Positions 52,528 to 61,298 of a stretch of DNA of 64,000 nucleotides are shown here, piece after piece. Origin of the DNA: Kineosporiaceae bacterium. GTDB taxonomy: Bacteria > Actinomycetota > Actinomycetes > Actinomycetales > Kineosporiaceae. The stretch spans positions 434,001 to 498,000 of the forward strand of contig JADJPO010000001.1 of NCBI GenBank assembly GCA_016713225.1. The letters run 5' to 3'. Numbering within the stretch: position 1 is the first letter of the stretch; every line of letters begins with the position of its first letter. The position numbers were made by a program, and so were the translations under genes. The notes under the pieces were generated by a model. That model was not told where the DNA came from. It saw only the letters and a list, made by a program, of their open reading frames with translations, and made no database searches.

Positions 52528-54384
52528 CTAGAACGCTGCCTCGTCGAGGTCCATCAGGGCGTTGTCGGTGGTCTCGGCGATCGCCCGCTCGGCCGTCAAC
52601 CTCGGCAGGACCGTGCGGGCGAAGAACCGCGCTGCGGCGATCTTGCCCTCGTAGAACGATCGCTCGCTCGCGCTGATGCCCTCGGCGGCGAGCTTGCCGG
52701 CCGCGACCTCCGCGCTACGCAGCAGCAGCCAGCCGATCACCAGGTCACCGGCGGCCATCAGCAGCCGTGTGGTGTTCTGGCCGACCTTGTAGACGTTGCG
52801 GACGTCGCCGCCCTCGGCCTTCGGGTGAGCGCTCATCAACGCCCCGACCATGAACCCGACGATGCCCTGGACGTCGTCCAGCGCCTTGCCGAGCAGCTCG
52901 CGCTCGACCGCGAGCGCATCCTCGGCGCCGGCGGCCTTGACGAACTCGGCGATCTGGCCGGCCAGGTGGGTCAGGGACTGGCCCTTGTCGCGCACGATCT
53001 TGCGGAAGAAGAAGTCCATGCCCTGGATGGCCGTGGTGCCCTCGTAGAGGGTGTCGATCTTGGCGTCCCGCACGTACTGCTCGATGGGGTAGTCCTGCAG
53101 GAATCCGCTGCCGCCGAAGGTCTGCAGGCTCTCGGTGCCGAGCAGCACCCAGGAGCGCTCGGAACCACAGCCCTTGACCAGCGGCAGCAACAGGTCGTTG
53201 ACCCGCTCGGCCAACTCGTCCCGCTCACCTCGCGCCTCGGCGACGAACACGGCGTCCTGCTGGCTGGCGGTGTAGAGCACCAGGGCGCGCAGCCCCTCGG
53301 CGTAGGCCTTCTGCAGCATCAGTGAGCGGCGCACGTCGGGGTGATGGGTGATGGTGACCCTCGGGGCGGTCTTGTCGGTCGAGCGGGTCAGGTCGGGGCC
53401 CTGCACCCGGTTCTTGGCGTAGTCGAGCGCGTTGAGGTATCCGGTCGACAGGGTGGCGATCGCCTTGGTGCCCACGAACATCCGGGCCGCCTCGATCACC
53501 TTGAACATCTGGGCGATGCCGTCGTGCACGTCGCCGACCAGGGTGCCCACGGCGGGGATGCCGTCCACCTCGCCGAAGCGCAGTTCACAACTGGCCGAGA
53601 CCTTCAGGCCCATCTTGTGCTCGACATTGGTGACGAAGACGCCGTTGCGCTCGCCCAGCTCGCCGGTCTCGGTGTCGACGAGGAACTTCGGCACCACGAA
53701 CAACGAGAGCCCCTTGGTGCCCGGGCCGGCCCCTTCGGGGCGCGCCAGCACCAGGTGCACGATGTTCTCGAAGATGTCGGCGTCACCGCTGGTGATGAAC
53801 CGCTTGACGCCGGTGATGTGCCAGGTCCCGTCGGGCTGCTGCACGGCCTTGGCGCGCCCGGCACCCACGTCCGACCCGGCGTCCGGCTCGGTGAGCACCA
53901 TGGTGCAGCCCCAGCGGTGCTCGACCATGTGGCCGGCGATCTTCTTCTGGGCCTCGTTACCCAGGGCGTACAGGATGCGGGCGAAGGCGAACCCGGTGCC
54001 GTACATGTGGATGGCGGGGTTGGCCCCGAGGACGAACTCGGCCATCGCCCAGCGCAGCGACGGCGGCACGGGGTGGCCGCCGATCTCGGGCTGCAGGTCG
54101 CTGCGCCAGAACTCGCTGTCGACGTAGGCGCGGTAGCTCTCGTGGAACGAGGCGGGCAGCGTGACCGAGTGGCTGATGGGGTCGAACAGGGGTGGGTTGC
54201 GGTCGGAGTCGACCAGGGACGACGCGAGCTTGTCGGTGGCCAGCTTGGCCACCTGCCCCAGCATCTCGCGGGCGGTCTCGCCGTCCACGTCGGGGAAGGC
54301 CTCGGTGCCCAGGACGGCGTCGCGTCCCAGCACGTCGAACAGGGTGAACTCCACGTCGCGCAGGTTGTGCTTGTAGTGGCTCAT
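52528..54384 (-). CDS. acyl-CoA dehydrogenase (long form, C-terminal extension)
   Basis: A 618-residue FAD-dependent acyl-CoA dehydrogenase with an N-terminal ~60-residue extension and a C-terminal extension past the usual ~400 residues. Conserved parts are MVLTEPDAGSDVGAGRAKA (FAD/substrate), GVKRFITSGDADIFENIVHLVLAR, EHKMGLKVSASCEL, and the catalytic-Glu region QTFGGSGFLQDYPIEQYVRDAKIDTLYEGTTAIQGMDFF. It oxidises a fatty acyl-CoA to the enoyl-CoA. ATG 54384. No other beta-oxidation gene is adjacent. Confidence 0.9.
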   Translation of the reverse strand: MSHYKHNLRDVEFTLFDVLGRDAVLGTEAFPDVDGETAREMLGQVAKLATDKLASSLVDSDRNPPLFDPISHSVTLPASFHESYRAYVDSEFWRSDLQPEIGGHPVPPSLRWAMAEFVLGANPAIHMYGTGFAFARILYALGNEAQKKIAGHMVEHRWGCTMVLTEPDAGSDVGAGRAKAVQQPDGTWHITGVKRFITSGDADIFENIVHLVLARPEGAGPGTKGLSLFVVPKFLVDTETGELGERNGVFVTNVEHKMGLKVSASCELRFGEVDGIPAVGTLVGDVHDGIAQMFKVIEAARMFVGTKAIATLSTGYLNALDYAKNRVQGPDLTRSTDKTAPRVTITHHPDVRRSLMLQKAYAEGLRALVLYTASQQDAVFVAEARGERDELAERVNDLLLPLVKGCGSERSWVLLGTESLQTFGGSGFLQDYPIEQYVRDAKIDTLYEGTTAIQGMDFFFRKIVRDKGQSLTHLAGQIAEFVKAAGAEDALAVERELLGKALDDVQGIVGFMVGALMSAHPKAEGGDVRNVYKVGQNTTRLLMAAGDLVIGWLLLRSAEVAAGKLAAEGISASERSFYEGKIAAARFFARTVLPRLTAERAIAETTDNALMDLDEAAF

Positions 54385-54510
54385 CAGTGCCGCCCCTCGG
54401 GATGTCTGTCGCCGCCGGCGGCCGTCCGGCCGCGCTTCGTCCGCGGCGAGGGTTACCCGCCGGTAACTCGATGATGCCTACTGATGAGTAACTGCGCAAG
54501 CGCCAACCAA

Positions 54511-54606
54511 GCGCAACGTCACGTCGCACTCATCCGGGACGAGCGCGATGTCACGTTGCACTCGCCAGACGAGCGTGATGTGACATTGCGCTCGTCGGGG
54601 ATGAGC
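54511..54606 (+). repeat. extragenic palindromic repeat, copy A
   Basis: Made of ~31-base units of the form GAGCGCGATGTCACGTTGCA plus CTCGTCCGGG. The 66 bases at 54541-54606 match 57412-57477 at 63 positions. Inverted parts such as CGAGCG...CGCTCG let it fold. It fills most of the 283-base gap before the gene at 54668; no coding sequence is seen there. Confidence 0.8.
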
Positions 54607-54654
54607 GTGATCCGCGGGGATGAGTCGGGGGCGGTGACGGAGGGTGGTCGCGTT

Positions 54655-54660
54655 TAGGGT
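54655..54660 (+). promoter_or_regulatory. candidate -10 element of a leaderless promoter (DUF6745-like gene)
   Basis: TAGGGT followed by seven bases and GTG at 54668. Confidence 0.45.
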
Positions 54661-54667
54661 GATTGGC

Positions 54668-56791
54668 GTGTGGCGGCCGTCGGGGGCTGGCCAGACTGAG
54701 CGAACGGTGGTCGGGCGGGTGGACAGGCGGCTTCTCGACGGGGAGTTGTCACCCGAGGTGCACGCGGTGATCCTCGCCTGGAGTGGGCACGGCACGGCGT
54801 CGGGGGAGGTGCTGCGTGCCGAGGCCGAGCAGGCCATCGCGCAGGAATACCGGCGCGTGGGACGGCGCGCCCCGCGGGTGGCCTGGTGCGAGTCACCGGG
54901 TCGCTACCTGGCTGCTCTGAAGGACCCGCGGGCGCAGGCCCGGTGGTTGCTGCGGCGCCGTCCGCTCGTGGTGCGGCTCTGGCGCTGGCGGCCCGGGTGG
55001 TTGCGCACGCTGACGATGGTCGTGACCGCTCTGGCCGGGGCATTGGCGGTGCTCTTGCTGTGCCTCACCTGCTGGCTCCTCACCACCTTCCTCGCCTACC
55101 GCGCGGTGATGGCGCTGCTCGACCGCCCGGTCGGCGAGGACTCGTTGCCGGACAACCTGGTGTTCCTGGTCTGCCTGCTGACCCCCTTGGTCGTGGGATG
55201 GCGGTTGCTGAGAAGGGCGATCGACCTGACCCTGCGCGCTCGCGCAGCGCTGCAACGGCCCTTCTGGTGGGCCGTCGTCCCAGGTCTCGAGATCCAGGGG
55301 TTCCCCTGGCACGGGTTGCGAGGGGTCGCGGTGGCGTTGGCGCCACCGACCCAGCTCGAGCGACGCGAGGTCGAGGGGCACGAGGTCCTCACCGCGCGCT
55401 GGCCGGACGGCGTCCGGCACCTCTTCGTGGACGGCGTGCGGGTGCCGCGGCTCCCGCAGGCGGGTGAGGCGGGTCGCCAGGGCGAACTCTTCGGGCGTGA
55501 CTGGGCTGACCGCCACCTGGTCGCCCGCCCGACAGATCCCGCGACCGAGGCCGCTGTCGACGCGTTCTATGACGCGCTCGGGCTGCCCCCACCGGCGCTG
55601 CTGTGGTGCCGCACCTGGGAGGAGTACGTGGCGGCGCTGCGCGACCCGCTCGATCGGTTGGTGCGGGCCGAGGACCGCGATCGGCTGCCCGAGGCGATGG
55701 CCTCCCGGGCGTTGCGCTGGCAGCAGATGGTGGCTCGCCCCGGCACGGCCAAGGTCATCGCCGGGGCGAGCCTGATCGTCCTGGTGAGCCTCATCGTCGG
55801 CTGGTGGCTCTGGCTGGCCTACGCCGACCCCGCCTTCCTGCAGTCCGCTGCGGGCCGGGCGGTGGGGCTGTTCGGCGTCCCGGCGGCGCTGTTCGTCGTG
55901 ATGGGGGTGACCACCCGGCCCTGGTTCGCCGGCGTGCGCCGGGGGCGTCTCCGCTGGGCGAGGTGGCTGCTTCCGCTGGAGGCGAGGGTGACGGCTCGGC
56001 TGCGCCGTGGGCCGGCGCCGCGGACCCCGGGTGTCGACCGGGTGGTGCAGCAGGTCACCGCACCGGTGGCGGCCGCCGATCCGCTCGGGGCGTTGGTTCG
56101 GCGCTCGTTCCCGCCGGCCACGGTGGCGCAATGGCGCTGGCAGCGCGCCGTCCGGCTCGCAGCCGTGCCGCCGGCGCCTGCCCGGGAGTCGCCACCGCAG
56201 ACCGACCAGCGGCGCGAGCAAAGGGCCGAGGCACTGCTCAGCGCGTTGGAGGCCACCGCGGCGGTGCCCTGGACGGCGCTGCGTCGGGTCGCCGTCCTGC
56301 TCGAACAGCCGGTGATTCGCCGCGGGTGGCTGGCCACCCCCGACGGAGGGCGCCGGCTCTCCACGGCCTCCCTCGGCTGGGCGGACGGCAGTTGGTGGCA
56401 CCTCATCGACGGGGTGCGAGTGCCGCGGGCGGCCGAGTCGGGGGAATGGACCACCGCGGAGATCCACGGCGTACCGAATTCCGAGGCGCGCCGGGTGTTG
56501 ATCGAGACGATGGGCTGGGATCGCTATCTGGAGCAGGCCCGGCTGCCCCTGATCGCCGAGGTGCCCGACCCGGCCAACCCGCCCCACTGGTTGCGGCTGT
56601 ACCGGCTGGACGACGCCGGATGGGACGACCTGAGCCTGCTGGTGATGACCAATGCCAGCCCCGGACCCGACGGGCAGGTGCGACGGTTCGCCGAGTTCGT
56701 GCCGGCGGGTCTCGACGACCCGATCGAGGCTGCGGCCTGGCAGTACGGGGTGCCGGTGGAGGTCTACCGCCGGTTGCAGCGGCGTACGTGA
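54668..56791 (+). CDS. large multi-pass protein with duplicated DUF6745-like modules
   Basis: A 707-residue protein. Residues ~20-95 are soluble (VGRRAPRVAWCESPGRYLAALKDPRAQ), then two helices near 110-175, a soluble module, two more helices near 365-415, and a C-terminal soluble module of ~200 residues that I recognise as DUF6745-like (VDGVRVPR, EIHGVPNSEARRVLIE, LVMTNASPGPDGQVRRFAEFVP). The middle module repeats the pattern: LRGVAVAL...DGVRVPR mirrors LRRVAVLL...DGVRVPR, and LLWCRTWEEYVAALRDP mirrors VAWCESPGRYLAALKDP. So the protein looks like an internal duplication with membrane hairpins inserted. Function unknown. GTG 54668, leaderless arrangement. Confidence 0.65.
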   Translation: MWRPSGAGQTERTVVGRVDRRLLDGELSPEVHAVILAWSGHGTASGEVLRAEAEQAIAQEYRRVGRRAPRVAWCESPGRYLAALKDPRAQARWLLRRRPLVVRLWRWRPGWLRTLTMVVTALAGALAVLLLCLTCWLLTTFLAYRAVMALLDRPVGEDSLPDNLVFLVCLLTPLVVGWRLLRRAIDLTLRARAALQRPFWWAVVPGLEIQGFPWHGLRGVAVALAPPTQLERREVEGHEVLTARWPDGVRHLFVDGVRVPRLPQAGEAGRQGELFGRDWADRHLVARPTDPATEAAVDAFYDALGLPPPALLWCRTWEEYVAALRDPLDRLVRAEDRDRLPEAMASRALRWQQMVARPGTAKVIAGASLIVLVSLIVGWWLWLAYADPAFLQSAAGRAVGLFGVPAALFVVMGVTTRPWFAGVRRGRLRWARWLLPLEARVTARLRRGPAPRTPGVDRVVQQVTAPVAAADPLGALVRRSFPPATVAQWRWQRAVRLAAVPPAPARESPPQTDQRREQRAEALLSALEATAAVPWTALRRVAVLLEQPVIRRGWLATPDGGRRLSTASLGWADGSWWHLIDGVRVPRAAESGEWTTAEIHGVPNSEARRVLIETMGWDRYLEQARLPLIAEVPDPANPPHWLRLYRLDDAGWDDLSLLVMTNASPGPDGQVRRFAEFVPAGLDDPIEAAAWQYGVPVEVYRRLQRRT

Positions 56792-56837
56792 GCCCGGGGC
56801 GGCGAATTCCGGGAGGTGGACCGTGGGAGGCGTCGCC

Positions 56838-56843
56838 TACGCT
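56838..56843 (+). promoter_or_regulatory. candidate -10 element, leaderless arrangement before a 20-codon ORF
   Basis: TACGCT followed by six bases and ATG 56850, which opens a 20-codon frame ending at 56912, overlapping the start of the next gene. Confidence 0.4.
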
Positions 56844-56849
56844 GACCGG

Positions 56850-56912
56850 ATGACGGATCCGCTCGGACCGTCGGGGACGGGGAGGACTGATCGTCGTGAC
56901 GCTCACCTATGA
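56850..56912 (+). CDS. possible 20-residue leader peptide
   Basis: MTDPLGPSGTGRTDRRDAHL. Proposed only because it starts right at a likely transcription start and its stop lies 17 bases inside the next gene, an arrangement that could couple translation. There is no conservation evidence. Confidence 0.25.
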   Translation: MTDPLGPSGTGRTDRRDAHL

Positions 56913-57366
56913 ACAGGCCTTGGGCCTGGTCGGCGCGGTTGTGCCGAACCATTTGGCGGCCGAGGTCGCGGTGCCGATCCTGACCGGGGTGCAGGCTCAG
57001 GGTGACCTGCTGGTGATCCCGATCGAGCCGGCCGATCCGGGTGAGTCGGTCGACCCGGGGGCCTGGCGGCCGGTGCCGGCTCAGGGTGTTCAGTTGATCT
57101 GGTCCGAGGCCACCGGCAACACCCACTGGTTGCACCAGGACCAGGGGTGCCACGGCGTGCGGTGGGCGCAACCCGAGCCGATGGTCTGGCGGGACGAGGA
57201 CGATCCCGACCTCCGCCTGGCCTACGTGAGCGTGCCGTCGGGCCAGGCAGCACTGTTGATCCACACCGAGGAACACGGCGCCAACGGCATCGGGCCGGGC
57301 ACCTACGTGATCCACCGCAAGCGTGAGGCCGACCCGCAGTCCGTGCAACGGTTGCTGGCCGACTGA
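56896..57366 (+). CDS. hypothetical protein, partner of the DUF6745-like gene
   Basis: A 156-residue soluble protein, no family recognised. It has VPILTGVQAQGDLLVIP, WSEATGNTHWLHQDQGCHGVRWAQP and RLAYVSVPSGQAALLIHTEEHGANGIGPGTYVIHRKRE, suggesting a beta-rich fold. GTG 56896 with GGGGAGGA about 9 bases upstream. It follows the multi-pass gene after 104 bases in the same direction, and the pair is enclosed by the two direct repeats. Confidence 0.7.
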   Translation: MTLTYEQALGLVGAVVPNHLAAEVAVPILTGVQAQGDLLVIPIEPADPGESVDPGAWRPVPAQGVQLIWSEATGNTHWLHQDQGCHGVRWAQPEPMVWRDEDDPDLRLAYVSVPSGQAALLIHTEEHGANGIGPGTYVIHRKREADPQSVQRLLAD

Positions 57367-57379
57367 GCACTCGTCCGAT

Positions 57380-57477
57380 GAGCGCGATGTCACGTTGCAC
57401 TCGTCCGGGTCGAGCACGATGTCACGTTGCACTCGCCAGACGAGCGTGACGTGACATTGCGCTCGTGGGGGATGAGC
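57380..57477 (+). repeat. extragenic palindromic repeat, copy B
   Basis: Begins 14 bases after the stop of the gene at 56896. It has one full extra unit (57380-57410) followed by a 66-base part matching copy A at 63 of 66 positions. Same orientation as copy A, 2.87 kb away. Confidence 0.8.
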
Positions 57478-57550
57478 ACAACAGGACGCATCCCGGAGGA
57501 AGGCCCGTGGCGGGGTTCCGGGATGCGTCCTGCGTTCGGGTGGAACGAGA

Positions 57551-57817
57551 TCAGTGGATGCTACGTCTGCCGCGCATGGTGGTCACCAGCAGCACGCCAC
57601 CGGCGGCCAACACCACCTGCACCAGCAGTTCGACCCAGTCGATCCCCGAGGTGTTGCGCATCGGCCCGACGATGGCGCTGCCGATCAGGGCAGCGATGAT
57701 ACCGACGGCGATGGTCATCCAGATCGGGATGTTCTGCTTGCCGGGCACGACCAGTCGGCCCAGCGCGCCGATGATCAGCCCGATGACGATCGCGGCGATG
57801 ATGCCGTTGACGGTCAT
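57551..57817 (-). CDS. GlsB/YeaQ/YmgE-family (transglycosylase-associated) membrane protein
   Basis: An 88-residue protein with three helices and the family pattern IVIGLIIGALGRLVVPGKQNIPIWMTIAVGIIAALIG. Members are small membrane proteins often induced by stress; they have no catalytic activity of their own. ATG 57817. The space between its stop and repeat B (57478-57550) contains nothing else I can identify. Confidence 0.9.
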   Translation of the reverse strand: MTVNGIIAAIVIGLIIGALGRLVVPGKQNIPIWMTIAVGIIAALIGSAIVGPMRNTSGIDWVELLVQVVLAAGGVLLVTTMRGRRSIH

Positions 57818-57933
57818 GTCGGTCTCCTACCACGGGACATCGGCCGGACCCCTGACGGCCGGCCTGGCGTGATCCGAGGATCGCACCGAGGGCGGGGGGG
57901 CGCCTGTCGAGATTCGTTCGTCGCGACGGGGGT

Positions 57934-59163
57934 TCAACCCGTCAGTGCCCCGTAGATCGTCTGGCGCAGCAGAGGTCGCACCGGGTAGGTGCTCGACGGC
58001 AGCAGTTGGGTCATGAACACCACCTCGAGCTGTTCGACCGGGTCGACCCAGAACGTGGTGCTGGCTGCGCCGCCCCAGTTGTACTCCCCGGCCGAGCAGA
58101 CCATGCGGGCCGCCGTGGCATCGACCACGACTGCCATGCCGAGGCCGAAACCCACGCCGTCCTGGGGGATCTCACTGAACACCGGGCGCCCGAAGGTCTG
58201 CAGGTCGGCGTTGCCCGGCAGGTGATTGCGGGTCATGTACGCGACGGTCTTCGGGCTCAACAGCCGGACGCCGTCCAGCTCGCCGCCGCGCGCCAGGAAT
58301 CGGGCGAACCGCTGATAGTCGGCGGCGGTCGAGACCAGGCCGCCGCCGCCGGCCAGCAGCGGGGGGTCGAGGCAGACGTCGCCCAGTTCGGGATGGGCGC
58401 GCATCCCGCCGTCCGGGGTTGCGACGTACAACGTCGCCAGCCGGTCGACATCCGACCCGCTGACCCGGAATCCGGTGTCGCCCATGCCGAGTGGGCCGGT
58501 GATCCGGTCGGCGAGGAAGGCGTCCAGGCTCTGGCCGCTGACCACCTCGATCAGCCGGCCCAGCACGTCGGTGGCCAGCGAGTAGTTCCACTCGGTGCCC
58601 GGGGTGAACAGCAGGGGCAGGCTGGCCCAGTAGTCGACCGCTGTCGCCAGGTCGACCCCGGGTGGGCTGCCCCACTCGTAGCCCTGGGCGCGCAGCATGG
58701 CATCGACCGGGTGCATCCGATGGAAGCCGTAGGTCAGGCCGGAGGTATGGGTCAGCAGGTGCCAGATCCGCACCGGTTCGGGGGTGGGCACCGTCATCGC
58801 CTTGACGTCCGAACCCCCGGTGTAGACCCGGGAATCGGCGAACGACGGCAGGTAGCGCGCGATCGGGTCGGTGAGCTGGAACGCCCCCTCCTCGTAGAGC
58901 ATCATCGCCGCGACCGCCGTGATCGGCTTGGTCATGGAGTAGATCCGCCACAGCGTGGTGGCGGTGACCGGCAGGTCGCGCTCGACATCGCGTCGCCCGA
59001 CCAGGCTGTTGTGCACCACCCGTCCGCGCCGGGTGATCACCAGGTGATACCCGGGTAGGTGCCCGGCGTCGACGTAGCGGGCCAGGGCCGCATCGACCCT
59101 GGCCAGCCCGTCGGCGTCCAACCCCAGTTCGGCGGGATCCACCTCGACGTGCAGTCCGGCCAT
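57934..59163 (-). CDS. serine hydrolase, beta-lactamase/EstB family
   Basis: A 409-residue class C beta-lactamase-fold hydrolase. The nucleophile is in IYSMTKPITAVAAMMLYE (Ser-X-X-Lys) and the second motif is WNYSLATDVL (Tyr-X-X style); HLLTHTSGLTYGFH is the usual conserved loop. No signal peptide, so it is probably an intracellular esterase rather than an antibiotic-resistance enzyme. ATG 59163. Downstream of ptsI in the same direction with a 72-base gap, not obviously one unit. Confidence 0.87.
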   Translation of the reverse strand: MAGLHVEVDPAELGLDADGLARVDAALARYVDAGHLPGYHLVITRRGRVVHNSLVGRRDVERDLPVTATTLWRIYSMTKPITAVAAMMLYEEGAFQLTDPIARYLPSFADSRVYTGGSDVKAMTVPTPEPVRIWHLLTHTSGLTYGFHRMHPVDAMLRAQGYEWGSPPGVDLATAVDYWASLPLLFTPGTEWNYSLATDVLGRLIEVVSGQSLDAFLADRITGPLGMGDTGFRVSGSDVDRLATLYVATPDGGMRAHPELGDVCLDPPLLAGGGGLVSTAADYQRFARFLARGGELDGVRLLSPKTVAYMTRNHLPGNADLQTFGRPVFSEIPQDGVGFGLGMAVVVDATAARMVCSAGEYNWGGAASTTFWVDPVEQLEVVFMTQLLPSSTYPVRPLLRQTIYGALTG

Positions 59164-59235
59164 CGCGAGCCTCCGATCGACAGCTGCGGCGCGCGCTGAT
59201 CGATCAGCGCACCGCGCGATCAGAGCACAGCGCGA

Positions 59236-60936
59236 TCAGAGCATGTTGGTCAAGCTCTGGTGGGCCTCGGATCGGACGGCGTCGAGGGCGTCGCGCGCCG
59301 TGCGGGCGTCCCGGGCGAGGGCGGCCAGCCGCTGGCACTCCGGCAGGCTGTGCGTCGACAACGCGAACCGCACCAGGCCCACCTTCGAGGGCGCCATCGA
59401 CAGGCTCGACACCCCCATACCCACGAGCACCAGGGCGAGCAACGGATCCCCGCCCGCCTCACCGCAGACCCCGATCGGCTTGCCGGTACTCGCCGCTCCG
59501 GCGCAGGCCGCGGCGATCACGTCGAGCACGGCGGGTTGCCACGGGTCGAGCAGATCGGCGAGTTCACCCTGCATCCGGTCGGCGGCCATCGTGTACTGGG
59601 CCAGGTCGTTGGTGCCCAGGCTGGCGAAGTCGACCTCGGCGAGCACGTGGGCGGCACGCAATGCCGCCCCGGGCACCTCGATCATCACCCCGGCCTTGGG
59701 CAGGCCGTTCTCCCGGACCCGGCGCGCGAACCAGGCTGCCTCCTCGGCGGTGGCCACCATCGGTGCCATCACCCGGACGTCGGCGCCGGTCTCGCGCGCC
59801 GCGATGGCCAACGCCTCCAACTGGGCGTCGAGCAGCTCCGGCCGCTCGGCGGACAGCCGCAATCCGCGTCGTCCCAGAGCGGGGTTCTCCTCCGGGCCGA
59901 GATCGGCGAAGGCGAGCGGCTTGTCGGCGCCGGCGTCCAGCGTGCGCACGACGACCCGCCGGTCGCCGAACGGCGCGAACACCTGCCGGTAGATCTCGGT
60001 CTGTTCCGCCACGGTCGGGGCGCGCTCGGCCGACAGGAACACGAACTCGGTGCGGAACAGGCCCACCCCCTCGAGATCCTGCGCGGCCGCCTGGACGGCG
60101 TCCTCGACCCCGCCGATGTTCGCCAGCAGGGCCACCGGGTGACCGTCTCGGGTGCGTCCCGGGCCGTGGCTGTCGGCCAGCGCCTCGGCGCGCCGCTGCC
60201 GCCGGACGACGAGCTCGTCCACGTACGCCCGCGTCGGGTTGAGCGTGACCTCACCGGAGTCGCCGTCCACGGCGATCTCGGTGCCGGGCGTGATGCCGGT
60301 GGCGCCGGCCAGCTGCACCACGGCCGGGATACCCATCTGAGCGGCCAGGATCGCGGTGTGGCTGGTGCGTCCGCCGGCCTCGGTGACGATCGCGAGCACC
60401 AGGGATCGGTCCAGGGTGGCGGTCTCGGCCGGGGCCAGGTCCTCGGCCACCACCACACTGGGCGTGCTGAACACCGGGATGCCGGGAGCCGGAACGCCGA
60501 GCAGCCGGGCCAGCGCCCTCGAGCCCACGTCCCGCAGGTCGGTGACCCGCTCGGCGAAATACCCTCCGAGGGCGGTGAACTGGTCGGCGAAGTCCTCCAC
60601 GGCGGCGTGCACGGCCGCGGCCGGACCCTTGCCGGCGGCCAGGTGTTTGCCGGCCCCCTTGATCAGTCCCTTGTCACGGGCGATCAGGGCGGTGGCGGTG
60701 AGGATCTGTTGAGCGGTGTCGTCCGCGGTGGCGGCCCGGGCGGTGAGGTCCTGGGCCACGCCCTCGAAGGCGGCCCTGATGCGCACCAGGGCGGCGTCGG
60801 TGTCGGTGGCAGCAGGTTCGCCGGCCGGCGGCCGGACCGGTGGTGCCACTTGCACCACCGGCCCGTACGCCGTACCCGGGCTGACCCCGATGCCCTGTCG
60901 GGTCTGCGGTGCACCCGGGCTCGATGGATCACCCAT
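59236..60936 (-). CDS. ptsI: PTS enzyme I (phosphoenolpyruvate-protein phosphotransferase)
   Basis: A 566-residue EI. The phosphorylated histidine is in TEAGGRTSHTAILA near residue 195; the PEP-binding barrel shows GLFRTEFVFL, GADKPLAF, NPALGRRGLRLS, APMV, MIEVPGAAL and SLGTNDLAQYTMAADR, and GVCGEAGGDP with the catalytic cysteine. It transfers phosphate from PEP to HPr. ATG 60936; 6 bases after the ptsH stop. It serves all PTS systems of the cell, including the fructose PTS upstream and DhaM at 384-803. Confidence 0.95.
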   Translation of the reverse strand: MGDPSSPGAPQTRQGIGVSPGTAYGPVVQVAPPVRPPAGEPAATDTDAALVRIRAAFEGVAQDLTARAATADDTAQQILTATALIARDKGLIKGAGKHLAAGKGPAAAVHAAVEDFADQFTALGGYFAERVTDLRDVGSRALARLLGVPAPGIPVFSTPSVVVAEDLAPAETATLDRSLVLAIVTEAGGRTSHTAILAAQMGIPAVVQLAGATGITPGTEIAVDGDSGEVTLNPTRAYVDELVVRRQRRAEALADSHGPGRTRDGHPVALLANIGGVEDAVQAAAQDLEGVGLFRTEFVFLSAERAPTVAEQTEIYRQVFAPFGDRRVVVRTLDAGADKPLAFADLGPEENPALGRRGLRLSAERPELLDAQLEALAIAARETGADVRVMAPMVATAEEAAWFARRVRENGLPKAGVMIEVPGAALRAAHVLAEVDFASLGTNDLAQYTMAADRMQGELADLLDPWQPAVLDVIAAACAGAASTGKPIGVCGEAGGDPLLALVLVGMGVSSLSMAPSKVGLVRFALSTHSLPECQRLAALARDARTARDALDAVRSEAHQSLTNML

Positions 60937-60942
60937 GACGAT

Positions 60943-61212
60943 TCACTCCGCGTCGAGGTCGCGCGCCAGCAAGGCCACCAGCGAGTCCAGCGCTGCGTCG
61001 GCGCCGTCCCCCTCGGCGGTCAGTTCGACCTCCTGGCCGTGCTCGGCGCCCAGGGCCATCACGGCCAGGATGCTGGTCGCGTCGACCGGCTCCTCACCGA
61101 CCTTGGCGATCTCGACGTCCAGGCCGGTTTCGGCGGCGGCTTGCACGAACAGGGATGCGGGCCGGGCGTGCAGGCCCACCGAAGAGGCGATGGTGACCGT
61201 TCGTCGTGCCAT
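60943..61212 (-). CDS. ptsH: phosphocarrier protein HPr
   Basis: An 89-residue HPr with the active-site His15 in GLHARPA. The region where HPr kinase would act reads ATSILAVMALG; Ser is at the regulatory position but HPr kinase is generally missing from actinobacteria. ATG 61212. Between fruA (86-base gap) and ptsI. Confidence 0.95.
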   Translation of the reverse strand: MARRTVTIASSVGLHARPASLFVQAAAETGLDVEIAKVGEEPVDATSILAVMALGAEHGQEVELTAEGDGADAALDSLVALLARDLDAE

Positions 61213-61298
61213 GGCGGATCTCCTTGTCTGAAGAGCGTTGTCCGGTAACGGATCTGATGTCGGTCGGTGCGAGCGCCGTCGAACTCGCTCGTCGCACC

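Noticed and set aside
54511..57477. Block as a classical insertion sequence or transposon
   Set aside because: Repeats are direct, not inverted, made of short extragenic units, and no transposase or integrase is inside; only a passive or recombination-based origin can be argued.
57934..59163. Beta-lactamase-type serine hydrolase as an antibiotic-resistance gene
   Set aside because: No signal peptide and EstB-like motifs; an esterase role is more likely.
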